44,754 nt of DNA from Elusimicrobiota bacterium (GTDB taxonomy: Bacteria > Elusimicrobiota > Elusimicrobia > UBA1565 > UBA9628): NCBI GenBank assembly GCA_027406905.1, contig DAHZHT010000014.1, forward strand, positions 1 through 44,754, given 5' to 3'. The stretch's first letter is position 1, and each line of letters opens with the position of its first letter. Of this stretch, positions 9,471 through 17,415 are shown piece by piece. The position numbers and the translations under genes are program-made. Under the pieces are notes generated by a model. It did no database searches and had not been told where the DNA came from. It saw only the letters and a program-made list of their open reading frames with translations.

Positions 9471-11017
9471 AAAGAATTCCTCGCTTTATCCAAGGCCCGG
9501 TAATTCATGACCTCGGCGATATGCCTTACTTCAATCAAATCCGAGCCCTCTAAATCCGCAATGGTACGGGAAACTTTAAGCACCCGGTCTAATCCCCTAG
9601 CGGATAATTCAAATTTTTGCGCGGCATGTCTTAGAGAGTCCATGGCGCTGGCAGACAAAACGCAATAGCGCCGAATTTCGCTTTGAGTCAAATAGGCATT
9701 CGCCGCGAAATCTTCCCGCCCCAGCCTCTCTTGCTGTTTGGCGCGAGCGCCAATAACCCTTTTTCTGATTTCCTCGGAAGATTCAGCCGTCTTGTTATTT
9801 TGAACGGCCCAATCGGAAAAGTCAAGGGGAGACATTTCAACTTGCAGGTCAATGCGGTCCAGAAGCGGCCCGGAGACGCGAGAAAGATAGGTTGAAACGG
9901 CCTTTGGGCTGCAAATGCAAGGCTTGCTGGGATGTCCCCGAAACCCGCAGGGACACGGGTTAAGCGCCGCCACCAAGATAAAACGCGCGGGATATTCAAA
10001 GCAATCTTTAACCCTTGAGATAGTGATTTTAAAATCTGACAGCGGCTGGCGCAAAGATTCCAAGGCGCTTCTATTAAACTCGAGAACCTCATCTAAAAAA
10101 AGAACTCCGCCATGCGCCAAGGAAACCTCCCCGGGCCGCGCCGCCGGACCGCCGCCGACTAAAGAAGCGAGAGAAGCGCTGTGATGGGGATCTCTAAATG
10201 GCCTTTGAACGACTAGACCGGAACCTTCTTTGGATCTCGCGGAGTGAATGCGGGTTACTTCTAAAATCTCGCCGCGGGTCATTGGGGGCAAGATTCCCGG
10301 CAAACGGCGGGCCAGCATTGATTTTCCGATTCCCGGAGGCCCCATGAGAATCAGGTTGTGAGAACCGGCGGCCGCAATCTCGACAGCCCTTTTGGCCAGA
10401 ACCTGCCCCTTGACATCCGCCATGTCTTCAAAGCGCCCCGCTTCCCTGCGAGCGGAAACAAGGCCTTCAAATGGATCTGAAAAAACGAAATCTTTTGGGG
10501 CCGCCCCAGGAGCGGCGAGAAAATCGACGATTTCCCTTAAAGTCTCGCCGCTAACCACTTCAAGTCCAACTGCCCTGGCCTCTGCCACATTGGCCTTGGG
10601 AACGATCATGGCTTTAAACCCTTCCTGCCGCGCTCTCATGGCCATCGAGAGCGTGCCTCGAATCGGCCGCATGGTTCCGTCTAAAGCCAATTCTCCAATG
10701 CAACAATATTTTTTTTCCCAACTCTCGGGCGCAATCTGGCCAGAAGCCGTTAAAAGGGCCAAGGCGATCGGCAAATCGAAATGACTGCCTTCTTTTCGAG
10801 ATTGTCCCGGCGCTAAATTGACCGTAATTTTCTTTTGCGGAAGATTAAAGCCGCAATTTCTAACAGCGGAAATCACTCTTTCCCGAGATTCTCTGACCGC
10901 GTCATCGGGAAGACCCACGGTCGTATACCCCGGAAGACCATTGGAGAGATCCAGCTCGACTAAAACAGGATAACTTTCAATGCCGCGCAGCCCCATTGAA
11001 TTGACGTGAGCCAACAT
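9467..11017 (-). CDS. comM: YifB/ComM family Mg-chelatase-like AAA+ ATPase
   Basis: The 516-residue protein has three parts: an N-terminal ChlI-like domain (residues about 15-135, beginning GIESYPVLVELDLSNGLPGYTTVGLPDDAVRESRERV), an AAA+ module with Walker A GPPGIGKSML (about 227) and Walker B GVLFLDEV, and a C-terminal Mg-chelatase lid domain. ComM is a hexameric helicase that extends branch migration during natural transformation. ATG 11017 is chosen because it lies 1 nt after the kinase stop and has a strong GGGAGG site 7-8 nt upstream. The in-frame upstream ATG at 11089 would overlap the kinase by 71 nt. It ends in a 4-nt overlap with the next gene. Confidence 0.95.
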   Translation of the reverse strand: MLAHVNSMGLRGIESYPVLVELDLSNGLPGYTTVGLPDDAVRESRERVISAVRNCGFNLPQKKITVNLAPGQSRKEGSHFDLPIALALLTASGQIAPESWEKKYCCIGELALDGTMRPIRGTLSMAMRARQEGFKAMIVPKANVAEARAVGLEVVSGETLREIVDFLAAPGAAPKDFVFSDPFEGLVSARREAGRFEDMADVKGQVLAKRAVEIAAAGSHNLILMGPPGIGKSMLARRLPGILPPMTRGEILEVTRIHSARSKEGSGLVVQRPFRDPHHSASLASLVGGGPAARPGEVSLAHGGVLFLDEVLEFNRSALESLRQPLSDFKITISRVKDCFEYPARFILVAALNPCPCGFRGHPSKPCICSPKAVSTYLSRVSGPLLDRIDLQVEMSPLDFSDWAVQNNKTAESSEEIRKRVIGARAKQQERLGREDFAANAYLTQSEIRRYCVLSASAMDSLRHAAQKFELSARGLDRVLKVSRTIADLEGSDLIEVRHIAEVMNYRALDKARNSL

Positions 11018-11018
11018 A

Positions 11019-12446
11019 TCAGGCCTCCCGCTCCGTTTCCGCTTTATTTTGGCTGGAAACGCCGTAGCGGTTAACGGAATAGATGACAAAATGCGCCTTG
11101 GTTCCCTTGCCCGGCAAAGATTCCAGCCACAGACGACCGCCGTGCAAATCGAGAATTTTTTTCGATATCGCGAGTCCCAGTCCAGTGCCAGGAATGTTTA
11201 ATTCTCTAGCGTTTGAAGCGCGGTAAAACTTTTCAAAAATATGAGACAACGCCTCTTGAGACAAGCCAATGCCGTCATCTTCAACCACGGTTTCAACCCA
11301 ATCTCCCTTGCCAGAAACAGAGACCGTTATGTGCCCTCCGGGGTTGGTAAATTTCAAAGCATTGGATACCAGATTTTCGACGACGGCTGAAATCCATTTT
11401 TGATCGGCAAGAACTTCGGACAAATTTTCCGGATAATCAAAATGAATTTCCTTTTTAGCGGAAGCGGCTTCTAGCTTGCGAGATTCGATTACCGAAGTAA
11501 TCAATGGAATCAACGAGAAAGACTTCATCTCCATTTTCATCCCTGACTCAAGCCGTGAAATATCCAACAAATCGGAAACCATGTTTGAAAGTCTCTCTAC
11601 CGCGTTTTTAGCCATCACCATAAACCGTTTTTGATCCTCGCTGATGGGGCCAATTTCGCCTTCCAGCATCAGCCCCAAAAAGCCCGCCAGCGTCGTCAGC
11701 GGAGTTTTAAACTCATGGCTGACCGTTGAAACGAACTCATCTTTCATACGGCTAAGGGCCCTTAATTGTTCCCGATCGGCTATCAATTGTTGGTTTAAAA
11801 CCGACATTTCAATGATAATGGCCGCGTCTTCGGCAATAGCGCTCATCAAATCAATGTGTTCTTGGGTAAAGGCGTAAGGCTTGCGGCTCCCCACTCGCAT
11901 TACCCCCCGGGGATTGTCTCGTTTAGCGACAGGAACCACGATCAGAGAGCGAATATCCCATAACTTGGCGTAATGAGTAATCACCCCGGGATCATCTTGC
12001 GCGTCTCCCGCAACAAAAGGTTTTCCCGTTTTAAAAACCCTCACCGAGGAAGAGTTCTCATCCAACAGCGATATTCTGTACATCTGCTCTTCTTTTTCAA
12101 GTCCGTAAGCCCCGGGCTGGGTGACCAACTCTTGAGACACTTCATCAAGAAGAAGAAAAGCGACTAAATCAACCTCTAAGTGCCGGGTGACAATTGAGAC
12201 GATTCCGGCAAGAGCCGCCGTCAAATCAGTCGGAGAAACGCCGGATCTGACGGTATCTTGGAGGGTCCTGATTTCACGGGATTTTGTCTCGAGGCGAACC
12301 TGGGCTTCTTTTAATTCTTCTCTGAGACCTTGGGATTCTGATTCTTCTTTAAAGAAAATTTCTCTTAAAAAAAATACTCCTCCCGCTCCCAAAACCAATC
12401 CGGTCCCAAACCAGGCGGTATCCTTTAATAAGATTTCCAGGCTCAT
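11019..12446 (-). CDS. Sensor histidine kinase with one membrane segment and a GAF domain
   Basis: The 475-residue protein has one hydrophobic segment near the N-terminus (WFGTGLVLGAGGVFFL), a coiled coil (residues about 33-65), a GAF domain (about 75-205, with PVAKRDNPRGVMRVGSRKPYAFTQEHIDLMSAIAED) and a HisKA domain with phospho-acceptor VSTVSHEFKTPL (His about 244). A HATPase_c domain follows: N-box VENLVSNALKFTNPGG, G1 VEDDGIGLSQEALSHIFEKFYRA and G2 GTGLGLAISKKILDLHGGRL. ATG 12446 overlaps the upstream AAA+ gene stop by 4 nt (ATGA) and is preferred over ATG 12563. No response regulator is encoded nearby, so its partner is elsewhere. The GAF ligand is unknown. Confidence 0.93.
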   Translation of the reverse strand: MSLEILLKDTAWFGTGLVLGAGGVFFLREIFFKEESESQGLREELKEAQVRLETKSREIRTLQDTVRSGVSPTDLTAALAGIVSIVTRHLEVDLVAFLLLDEVSQELVTQPGAYGLEKEEQMYRISLLDENSSSVRVFKTGKPFVAGDAQDDPGVITHYAKLWDIRSLIVVPVAKRDNPRGVMRVGSRKPYAFTQEHIDLMSAIAEDAAIIIEMSVLNQQLIADREQLRALSRMKDEFVSTVSHEFKTPLTTLAGFLGLMLEGEIGPISEDQKRFMVMAKNAVERLSNMVSDLLDISRLESGMKMEMKSFSLIPLITSVIESRKLEAASAKKEIHFDYPENLSEVLADQKWISAVVENLVSNALKFTNPGGHITVSVSGKGDWVETVVEDDGIGLSQEALSHIFEKFYRASNARELNIPGTGLGLAISKKILDLHGGRLWLESLPGKGTKAHFVIYSVNRYGVSSQNKAETEREA

Positions 12447-14212
12447 GGCATCAGGTCCAAATGAGCTCTTAAAAAGTAGGCATAGACCTTGATTCCTTGG
12501 AAAGGAATATGCGCGGAGGCAATTCCCATAGACCCTAAAACATGGCGCGTCGCGTGAACCCACTCGGTTTCGCGTTCGCCCAATGGGCTTTGAGGCGGAG
12601 GCCCTAAAAGAACCACGACCCTGGGAGATAATCTGCGGCAGATTTCCCCAATTTTGAAGGGAAGGCCTAATGGCTGCGCGGGATCATATGCCTGAGGCGG
12701 AAGATTCCGATAAGAGCGGGATATTCCCATGTCGGACATGGATTGAAAAAACATCATCTGCGACCATACAACCAGGGAATCCGACCCTTTTGGGAAAAAC
12801 CAAGTAATCGGCAAAGATTCAGCCTTGGCCTTTGGGAAAATAAATTTATTGACCTTGGCCATATCTGAGGAATCAGGAAGGGCTTTGGCCTGCTCCGGCA
12901 ATTGAAGATCGAAGAGCGGCGGCAATAAGGCCCCTATTTGAGGGTTTTGTCCCAAAGCGATCCCCAAATCCAATAAACGGATTAGGCGCTGAACCCAAAG
13001 ATGCGCTTCGAGAGGAACCGCGGACAAACGCTCCAAAAACGCCTTTAATTCCTCGCCTGAGACATTAAAGTCTTTTCCTCGCAGAAAGTCGTCGAGTATA
13101 TCCATATGAATTGCTGGCGGCGTGGACTTCATTTCAACGGAAGAAGCCTGGGCTCCCACAAAAGAGATCTTAAGCCTTTGGGCCAAAGACTCTAGCGCCT
13201 TGGGCGGGTAAACAGCGGTGACCACTAATTGCCGTCCGCCGGTCAAAAACCAGGAGATGATTTTTTCAATTATCTCTTGATTTTTCTCGGTCAATGCCAT
13301 TAAGTGAATATCATCAATAATCAGAACTTTAAAATGCGTTGACAGCTCATCCCACCAAACAGAAATCGCTTTGGAGGAAGAAACCGTCGAAGCCGCCAGT
13401 TTCCAGCCGGAAGTGAGCAAAACCGTTTTCTCCCCCAGGTTTTTTGAAATTTCCTGGGCCAAAGCGTGGCATAAATGAGTTTTTCCCGAGCCGGGAGGGC
13501 CGTGGATAAAAAGCGGGTTATACATGGCGCCGGGAGCGCCGGCGACGGAAATCGCCGCGGCGTGAGCAAAACGATTGTGGGATCCGATTTTAAGCGATTC
13601 CAGATTTTTAGCGGGATCCGGGTTTATGGCCGGAGTAGCCAAGGCTTCCAAGGGCGGCAATGACACCACAATAGAAGGCGATTGTTCCACAGCCGCGTTC
13701 ACCGGCTCTTCTGTTTTTGGCTCTTCCCCAGCAGGAACCTGAGCTTGGGCCGCGGGTTGCGCAGTCTCCACCGAAGGCGCGGCAGAAGAAGAGCTTTCGG
13801 CCGGCGGCGCTACTTCTTGGGCTTTCTCGGGCCTGGGCGATGGCGAAGATTCAAGCTCCGTTCCGGGATAGGGCACGGCCTCTTCTTTCGGCGCCTCTTG
13901 GGACGTTGCGGGCTCTGGCTTTGAAATCTCCGGTTCCAGAGGCGCAACCGGCTCGACAGGCGCGGGAATGGATTCCTGCGGAGTCATCGAAGTTAAAAAG
14001 GCTTTTAACTCTTCTAAGATTTGAACACTCGGACGATGAAGAGGCAAACACAGATTATACCCCTCTGGAAAACTGACCGAAGCCGGGCGCCCGCACAATT
14101 TGCCGAATTTTTTAATAATTTTCTGTAACTCTGATTTTTCCCCCTCAATAAGGAGGCACTGGCGCTGCGGATCTGAGGAATTAGGGTCTTCCTTAATTTT
14201 CCATTGTTTCAT
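12443..14212 (-). CDS. DnaA/Hda-like AAA+ ATPase with P/E-rich linker and novel C-terminal domain
   Basis: This 589-residue protein has four regions. There is a small N-terminal domain (1-75) and a low-complexity Pro/Glu/Ala linker (about 76-190). A DnaA-type AAA+ module (about 205-410) carries Walker A GPPGSGKTHLCHALA (about 240), Walker B VLIIDDIHLMA (about 300) and a sensor-like VVTAVYPPKAL with QRLKISF. The C-terminal domain (about 430-589) is unlike DnaA domain IV and lacks its DNA-binding signature helix; it contains RVVVLLGPPPQSPLG and GIKVYAYFLRAHLDLM. It is therefore not the replication initiator. The gene is first in the long minus-strand run and coupled to the histidine kinase. A -10-like TACAAC (14222-14227) with TTGCCC (14244-14249) sits just ahead of the start, with no Shine-Dalgarno. 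Confidence 0.8.
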   Translation of the reverse strand: MKQWKIKEDPNSSDPQRQCLLIEGEKSELQKIIKKFGKLCGRPASVSFPEGYNLCLPLHRPSVQILEELKAFLTSMTPQESIPAPVEPVAPLEPEISKPEPATSQEAPKEEAVPYPGTELESSPSPRPEKAQEVAPPAESSSSAAPSVETAQPAAQAQVPAGEEPKTEEPVNAAVEQSPSIVVSLPPLEALATPAINPDPAKNLESLKIGSHNRFAHAAAISVAGAPGAMYNPLFIHGPPGSGKTHLCHALAQEISKNLGEKTVLLTSGWKLAASTVSSSKAISVWWDELSTHFKVLIIDDIHLMALTEKNQEIIEKIISWFLTGGRQLVVTAVYPPKALESLAQRLKISFVGAQASSVEMKSTPPAIHMDILDDFLRGKDFNVSGEELKAFLERLSAVPLEAHLWVQRLIRLLDLGIALGQNPQIGALLPPLFDLQLPEQAKALPDSSDMAKVNKFIFPKAKAESLPITWFFPKGSDSLVVWSQMMFFQSMSDMGISRSYRNLPPQAYDPAQPLGLPFKIGEICRRLSPRVVVLLGPPPQSPLGERETEWVHATRHVLGSMGIASAHIPFQGIKVYAYFLRAHLDLMP

Positions 14213-14221
14213 GTCTTGTGT

Positions 14222-14249
14222 GTTGTAAAGTTACAAAAATAACGGGCAA
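14222..14249 (-). promoter_or_regulatory. Candidate promoter for the DnaA-like/comM/topA run
   Basis: On the minus strand, TTGCCC (14244-14249) and TACAAC (14222-14227) are separated by 16 nt. The predicted transcription start would be only about 3 nt before ATG 14212. Two of six bases deviate in the -35 and one in the -10, so support is moderate. Confidence 0.4.
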
Positions 14250-14337
14250 AACGCCAAATAAATTTTTGAAATATCGCGTAAAAAACCCGTGACCCCCTTT
14301 TCAAAAGTAAAAATTTGGTAAAAAAACGCAAGGACCC

Positions 14338-14366
14338 TTGACAATTTTTAGTTTTTCCTCAATACT
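14338..14366 (+). promoter_or_regulatory. Sigma-70-type promoter of the secreted glycine-zipper protein gene
   Basis: A perfect -35 TTGACA (14338-14343) is followed after 17 nt by AATACT (14361-14366), four of six matches to the -10 consensus. The predicted start falls near 14373, giving a leader of about 30 nt that contains GGGAGGG at 14389-14395 before ATG 14404. Confidence 0.6.
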
Positions 14367-14403
14367 ACTATCGTGGCTTTTTAATTTCGGGAGGGAATCC
14401 GAT

Positions 14404-16221
14404 ATGTCATTTCAGAAAACCAAGATTGCCCGGTCCATCGGAGTGATTCTCGCCGCGTCCTCTTGTGCATTTTCCGCGTTCGCGGGGCCAGTGCCTCAAC
14501 CCCCCCAGGAGCCCTATTGTTCGCAATCGGCGCAGGAAGACCCGCTTTTAAAATTCTTTGAAATTACCAAGGAACAACTTGAAACTATTCTCAGGGAAGG
14601 AAAGTCTTGGGAGTGTTTTCAAGGGGTCACTTCCACCGGCAGTAATCAATGCTCTCTTACTGTGAACGGTGAACCCCTCACGGGGCAAGATCTATGCATG
14701 GGGTTCCTAGAAGAAGCCATTCATAAACTCGACGATGAAGTCGTTGGAAAATTCCTGGGACAAATGGAAAGTATGAGAGTCCGAGATGCGATGGACCTGG
14801 AGTCTATGGAACCCATCGGTTCCGAGGGGTCTGTACCCGGCAAGGAGTTTGCCAAACTGGCTTTAGCGGACACAAAAAAAACCGTTTCATGTGGAGAAGT
14901 CAAGGGTTTGTTGAAAACAATAATACATCCCTACTATGAAGATAGTAGTGAGGATTCGTTTCCTAGCGGGAATCTGAGGATCCTTCCATCCGTTCCAACT
15001 ATCGTCAAAGGCATGTGCAGTGCGAGCGGTATGGGTCAGGGCCAGGGAAATGAAATGCAAAAAAACGTCAGAGGCGCCATCGCCCCCGTAAATAAGGCGT
15101 TTAACGGCGAGGGCGGCTCCGGGGCGGCGCCTTCGCCCTCATCTGGCGGCATGGGAAAATTCGCCTCTCAAACTCAAGGACAATCTTCTCAGACTTCAGG
15201 CACGGGTTCTTCCAGCGCAACAGGAACATCTACCAATGGAAACTCGCAAAACATCAATCAGAGCCCTCTCACTAAAGAAACGAAGACTCCGCCAGTGGCT
15301 CCGCCATCTCCTGAATCTCCGTCTACGAGCGCGCCCGCAAAATCCAAACCTGGGTTCTTTGCGAAGATTTGGAATGGAATCAAGAAAGTCGGCCATTATA
15401 TCATCTCATCTCGAATTGGAACAGGGCTCATGTTAGGCCTTGCCGCAGGGCTTATGGTCACCGGCTTTGGAGCCGCCCCGGGAGTGATTATCGCCGCCGC
15501 CGTTCTTGGAGCCGGAATCGGCCTCGCGGCTGGCCCTCTCACGAAATCAAGCGCATCAAAAGCGCTTCCGCCACCGCCGCCAATCGCCTCATCTCCGACA
15601 AATTCCCAAAATCCAAGCCCCACTCCGACTACTCCTTCTCCAAACCCGCCTGCGGCTCCCGCAGCTACAACTCCCCCGGGAGAGAATATAAATCTCAACC
15701 CAAATGAAACCATGAAGGATGCTAATGCTACCGCCCAATCACTCAATCAAAATAAGCCCACAGAGAATGACACAGTTCCAGGTCCCGACGCTCCCGCAGC
15801 CACGGCGCGCAACACAACTCAAAATTCTCGAGCCTCCAAGACACACCCCAGAAATCCGGGACAGCATTCAAATACTCACGGCGTTCCATCATCCCCCGCT
15901 AAAAGCGCAAAGGCAAAATCGCCTAAAGTTCCCATCCCTATTGCAAAATCGGCAGTCGAAGGCGCCGTGGTCGGGGGAGGCTTGGGATGGGGACTTGCCG
16001 CCGCCGGAATTATCAGCGCTCCTGTTTGGGCTTCTGCCGCCCTTGGAGTTGCCGCCGGAGCCGCCGTCGTTGCGGCCGGAGCCGCCGCTTGGAATTATTT
16101 CAAAGACAAACCGGCGCCCGCCAAACCAGTTAAGCCTCAAAAGAATCAAAACCCTGGAAATCCGCCCAAGACTCAAGCGCTACCCAAGCCGCCGACCCCA
16201 GCGTCTTATCCAGGGGCTTAG
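14404..16221 (+). CDS. Secreted Pro/Ser/Thr-rich protein with two glycine-zipper hydrophobic segments
   Basis: The 605-residue protein starts at ATG 14404, which has a strong GGGAGGG ribosome site; an in-frame TTG at 14338 is actually the promoter -35. A Sec signal peptide (IGVILAASSCAFSAFAG) leads into a Cys-containing domain to about residue 220. Long low-complexity Gly/Ser/Pro/Thr/Asn stretches follow. Two hydrophobic Gly/Ala-rich segments, at about residues 336-378 (GLMLGLAAGLMVTGFGAAPG) and about 515-562 (AVVGGGLGWGLAAAGIISAP), have the GxxxG spacing of glycine zippers, which pack or insert into membranes. I do not recognise the family. It could be a surface or outer-membrane-associated protein. 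The gene stands alone between a divergent operon and a lipoprotein gene. Confidence 0.75.
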   Translation: MSFQKTKIARSIGVILAASSCAFSAFAGPVPQPPQEPYCSQSAQEDPLLKFFEITKEQLETILREGKSWECFQGVTSTGSNQCSLTVNGEPLTGQDLCMGFLEEAIHKLDDEVVGKFLGQMESMRVRDAMDLESMEPIGSEGSVPGKEFAKLALADTKKTVSCGEVKGLLKTIIHPYYEDSSEDSFPSGNLRILPSVPTIVKGMCSASGMGQGQGNEMQKNVRGAIAPVNKAFNGEGGSGAAPSPSSGGMGKFASQTQGQSSQTSGTGSSSATGTSTNGNSQNINQSPLTKETKTPPVAPPSPESPSTSAPAKSKPGFFAKIWNGIKKVGHYIISSRIGTGLMLGLAAGLMVTGFGAAPGVIIAAAVLGAGIGLAAGPLTKSSASKALPPPPPIASSPTNSQNPSPTPTTPSPNPPAAPAATTPPGENINLNPNETMKDANATAQSLNQNKPTENDTVPGPDAPAATARNTTQNSRASKTHPRNPGQHSNTHGVPSSPAKSAKAKSPKVPIPIAKSAVEGAVVGGGLGWGLAAAGIISAPVWASAALGVAAGAAVVAAGAAAWNYFKDKPAPAKPVKPQKNQNPGNPPKTQALPKPPTPASYPGA

Positions 16222-16268
16222 GAAATGTGATTTTCTTTCTGGTTTTGAGCGAAACGGCGTTTTCCAAG

Positions 16269-16277
16269 TGATACAAT
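16269..16277 (+). promoter_or_regulatory. Extended -10 promoter element upstream of the binding lipoprotein
   Basis: TGATACAAT is an extended -10 (TGn followed by TACAAT at 16272-16277). Only 7 nt separate it from ATG 16285, so the transcript would start at or next to the start codon. There is no Shine-Dalgarno sequence in the gap. Confidence 0.5.
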
Positions 16278-16284
16278 AGTCTCA

Positions 16285-17415
16285 ATGCGTGATTTCCCGT
16301 TTTTCTGTCTATTCGCCATATTGTTCGTTGCGGGATGTTCCGGCTCAAAGCCAAAGGCGGTCCTAGCCGTTGCCGTCCCGTTGTCGGGCGCAATCGGAGA
16401 AGAAGGAAATGGAATTGTCAATGCCGTTAAACTGGCGGTTTCCAGGTTTAACGACTCCAAAAACATTCCCTGGAATATCATCATCCATACCTATGACGAT
16501 GAAGGCACGCCCCAAGGGGCGGTGAAAGCCGCAAAGAAAATCGCGCAAGATAAACGGGTCTTTGCCGTCATCGGCGACTTTACCTCGGATTCTTGCCTGG
16601 CCTCGGCGCCTCTCTATGCCCAAGCCAAAATCCCGATGATTACGCCTTCGGCCGCCAACAGCGTTTTAACGGCTCAACAGGAAAGCCCCAATTGGAAATG
16701 GGAAAAAAATATTTTCCGCATGCCGCCGACGGATCTGACCCAAGCCCAATACGCGGCTCACTTCGCCTACGCGCGTCTCTCCATTCATTCGTTTTTTATC
16801 GTTGACGATCAAAGCTCTTATGGAATGGAATTTGCCCAAGCTTTTGACGCCGATTTTAAAAAAGAAGGCGGAAAAATTTTAGGTTTTATGGATATCCCGC
16901 CAAACACGCCCAATCTTTCCAGTCTCATCAACTCCATTAAAAGATCCAAACCCCAGGGCCTTTTCTTTGGAGGATTCTATCCGGAAGCGGCTCAAATCCT
17001 CAAATCTCTCGATCATCATCGACTGCGCATGGTCTTTTTTTCAGGCGGAGCCTCCAAGGAAGACGCTTTATTTAATCTCGCCGGCCCTTCGGTCGAAGGC
17101 GCCTATTTCGTCATCAGCGGGGTTCCAGTCGATTTTCTCCCTAGCGCCAGCCCCTTTATCTCCCAATACCGCGCGCTATTTAGAACTAACCCGAGAACCT
17201 ATGATATCTACGCATATGAAGCGGCGAGAATCGCCCTTAAGGCTTTTGAAAATTCCGGGTTTAGTCGCGAAAAAATGATTGAAACGCTCAGAGAAACCGC
17301 GCACGATGGAATCATCGGAATGATCCGCTTTGATGAAAAAGGCGATAACACTAACCAACTGGTCACCATCGTTCGCGCCAACTACAGGAAGAAAAAATTT
17401 GAGCCTGTCTACTAA
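16285..17415 (+). CDS. Periplasmic branched-chain amino-acid-type (LivJ-like) substrate-binding lipoprotein
   Basis: The 376-residue protein has a lipoprotein signal (FFCLFAILFVAGC, lipobox VAGC) and a class I periplasmic-binding fold of the Peripla_BP_6 type. Family features include VAVPLSGAIGEEGNGIVNAVKLAVSRFN, VIGDFTSDSCLASAPLYAQAKIPMITPSA and YDIYAYEAARIALKAFENSG. Relatives bind leucine, isoleucine, valine, amides or aromatic compounds and feed an ABC importer. No permease or ATPase genes flank it, so it is an orphan that may work with a distant transporter or as a sensor. It overlaps the malQ start by 17 nt when the TTG start of malQ is used. Confidence 0.9.
   Translation: MRDFPFFCLFAILFVAGCSGSKPKAVLAVAVPLSGAIGEEGNGIVNAVKLAVSRFNDSKNIPWNIIIHTYDDEGTPQGAVKAAKKIAQDKRVFAVIGDFTSDSCLASAPLYAQAKIPMITPSAANSVLTAQQESPNWKWEKNIFRMPPTDLTQAQYAAHFAYARLSIHSFFIVDDQSSYGMEFAQAFDADFKKEGGKILGFMDIPPNTPNLSSLINSIKRSKPQGLFFGGFYPEAAQILKSLDHHRLRMVFFSGGASKEDALFNLAGPSVEGAYFVISGVPVDFLPSASPFISQYRALFRTNPRTYDIYAYEAARIALKAFENSGFSREKMIETLRETAHDGIIGMIRFDEKGDNTNQLVTIVRANYRKKKFEPVY

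Noticed and set aside
13682..14076. Open frames opposite the P/E-rich linker of the DnaA-like ATPase
   Set aside because: They mirror the low-complexity linker in other frames, with Arg/Gly/Ala-rich nonsense composition.
12443..14212. Chromosomal replication initiator dnaA and a nearby origin
   Set aside because: DnaA domain IV is absent, and no clustered TTATCCACA-type boxes are seen around the gene.
15719..16279. Long alternative frame (186 codons) overlapping the secreted glycine-zipper gene
   Set aside because: Pro/Leu/Arg-rich composition is typical of a shadow of GC-rich low-complexity coding sequence; no start signals.
16285..17415. Complete branched-chain amino-acid ABC transporter operon
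   Set aside because: Only the binding protein is present; the next gene is malQ.
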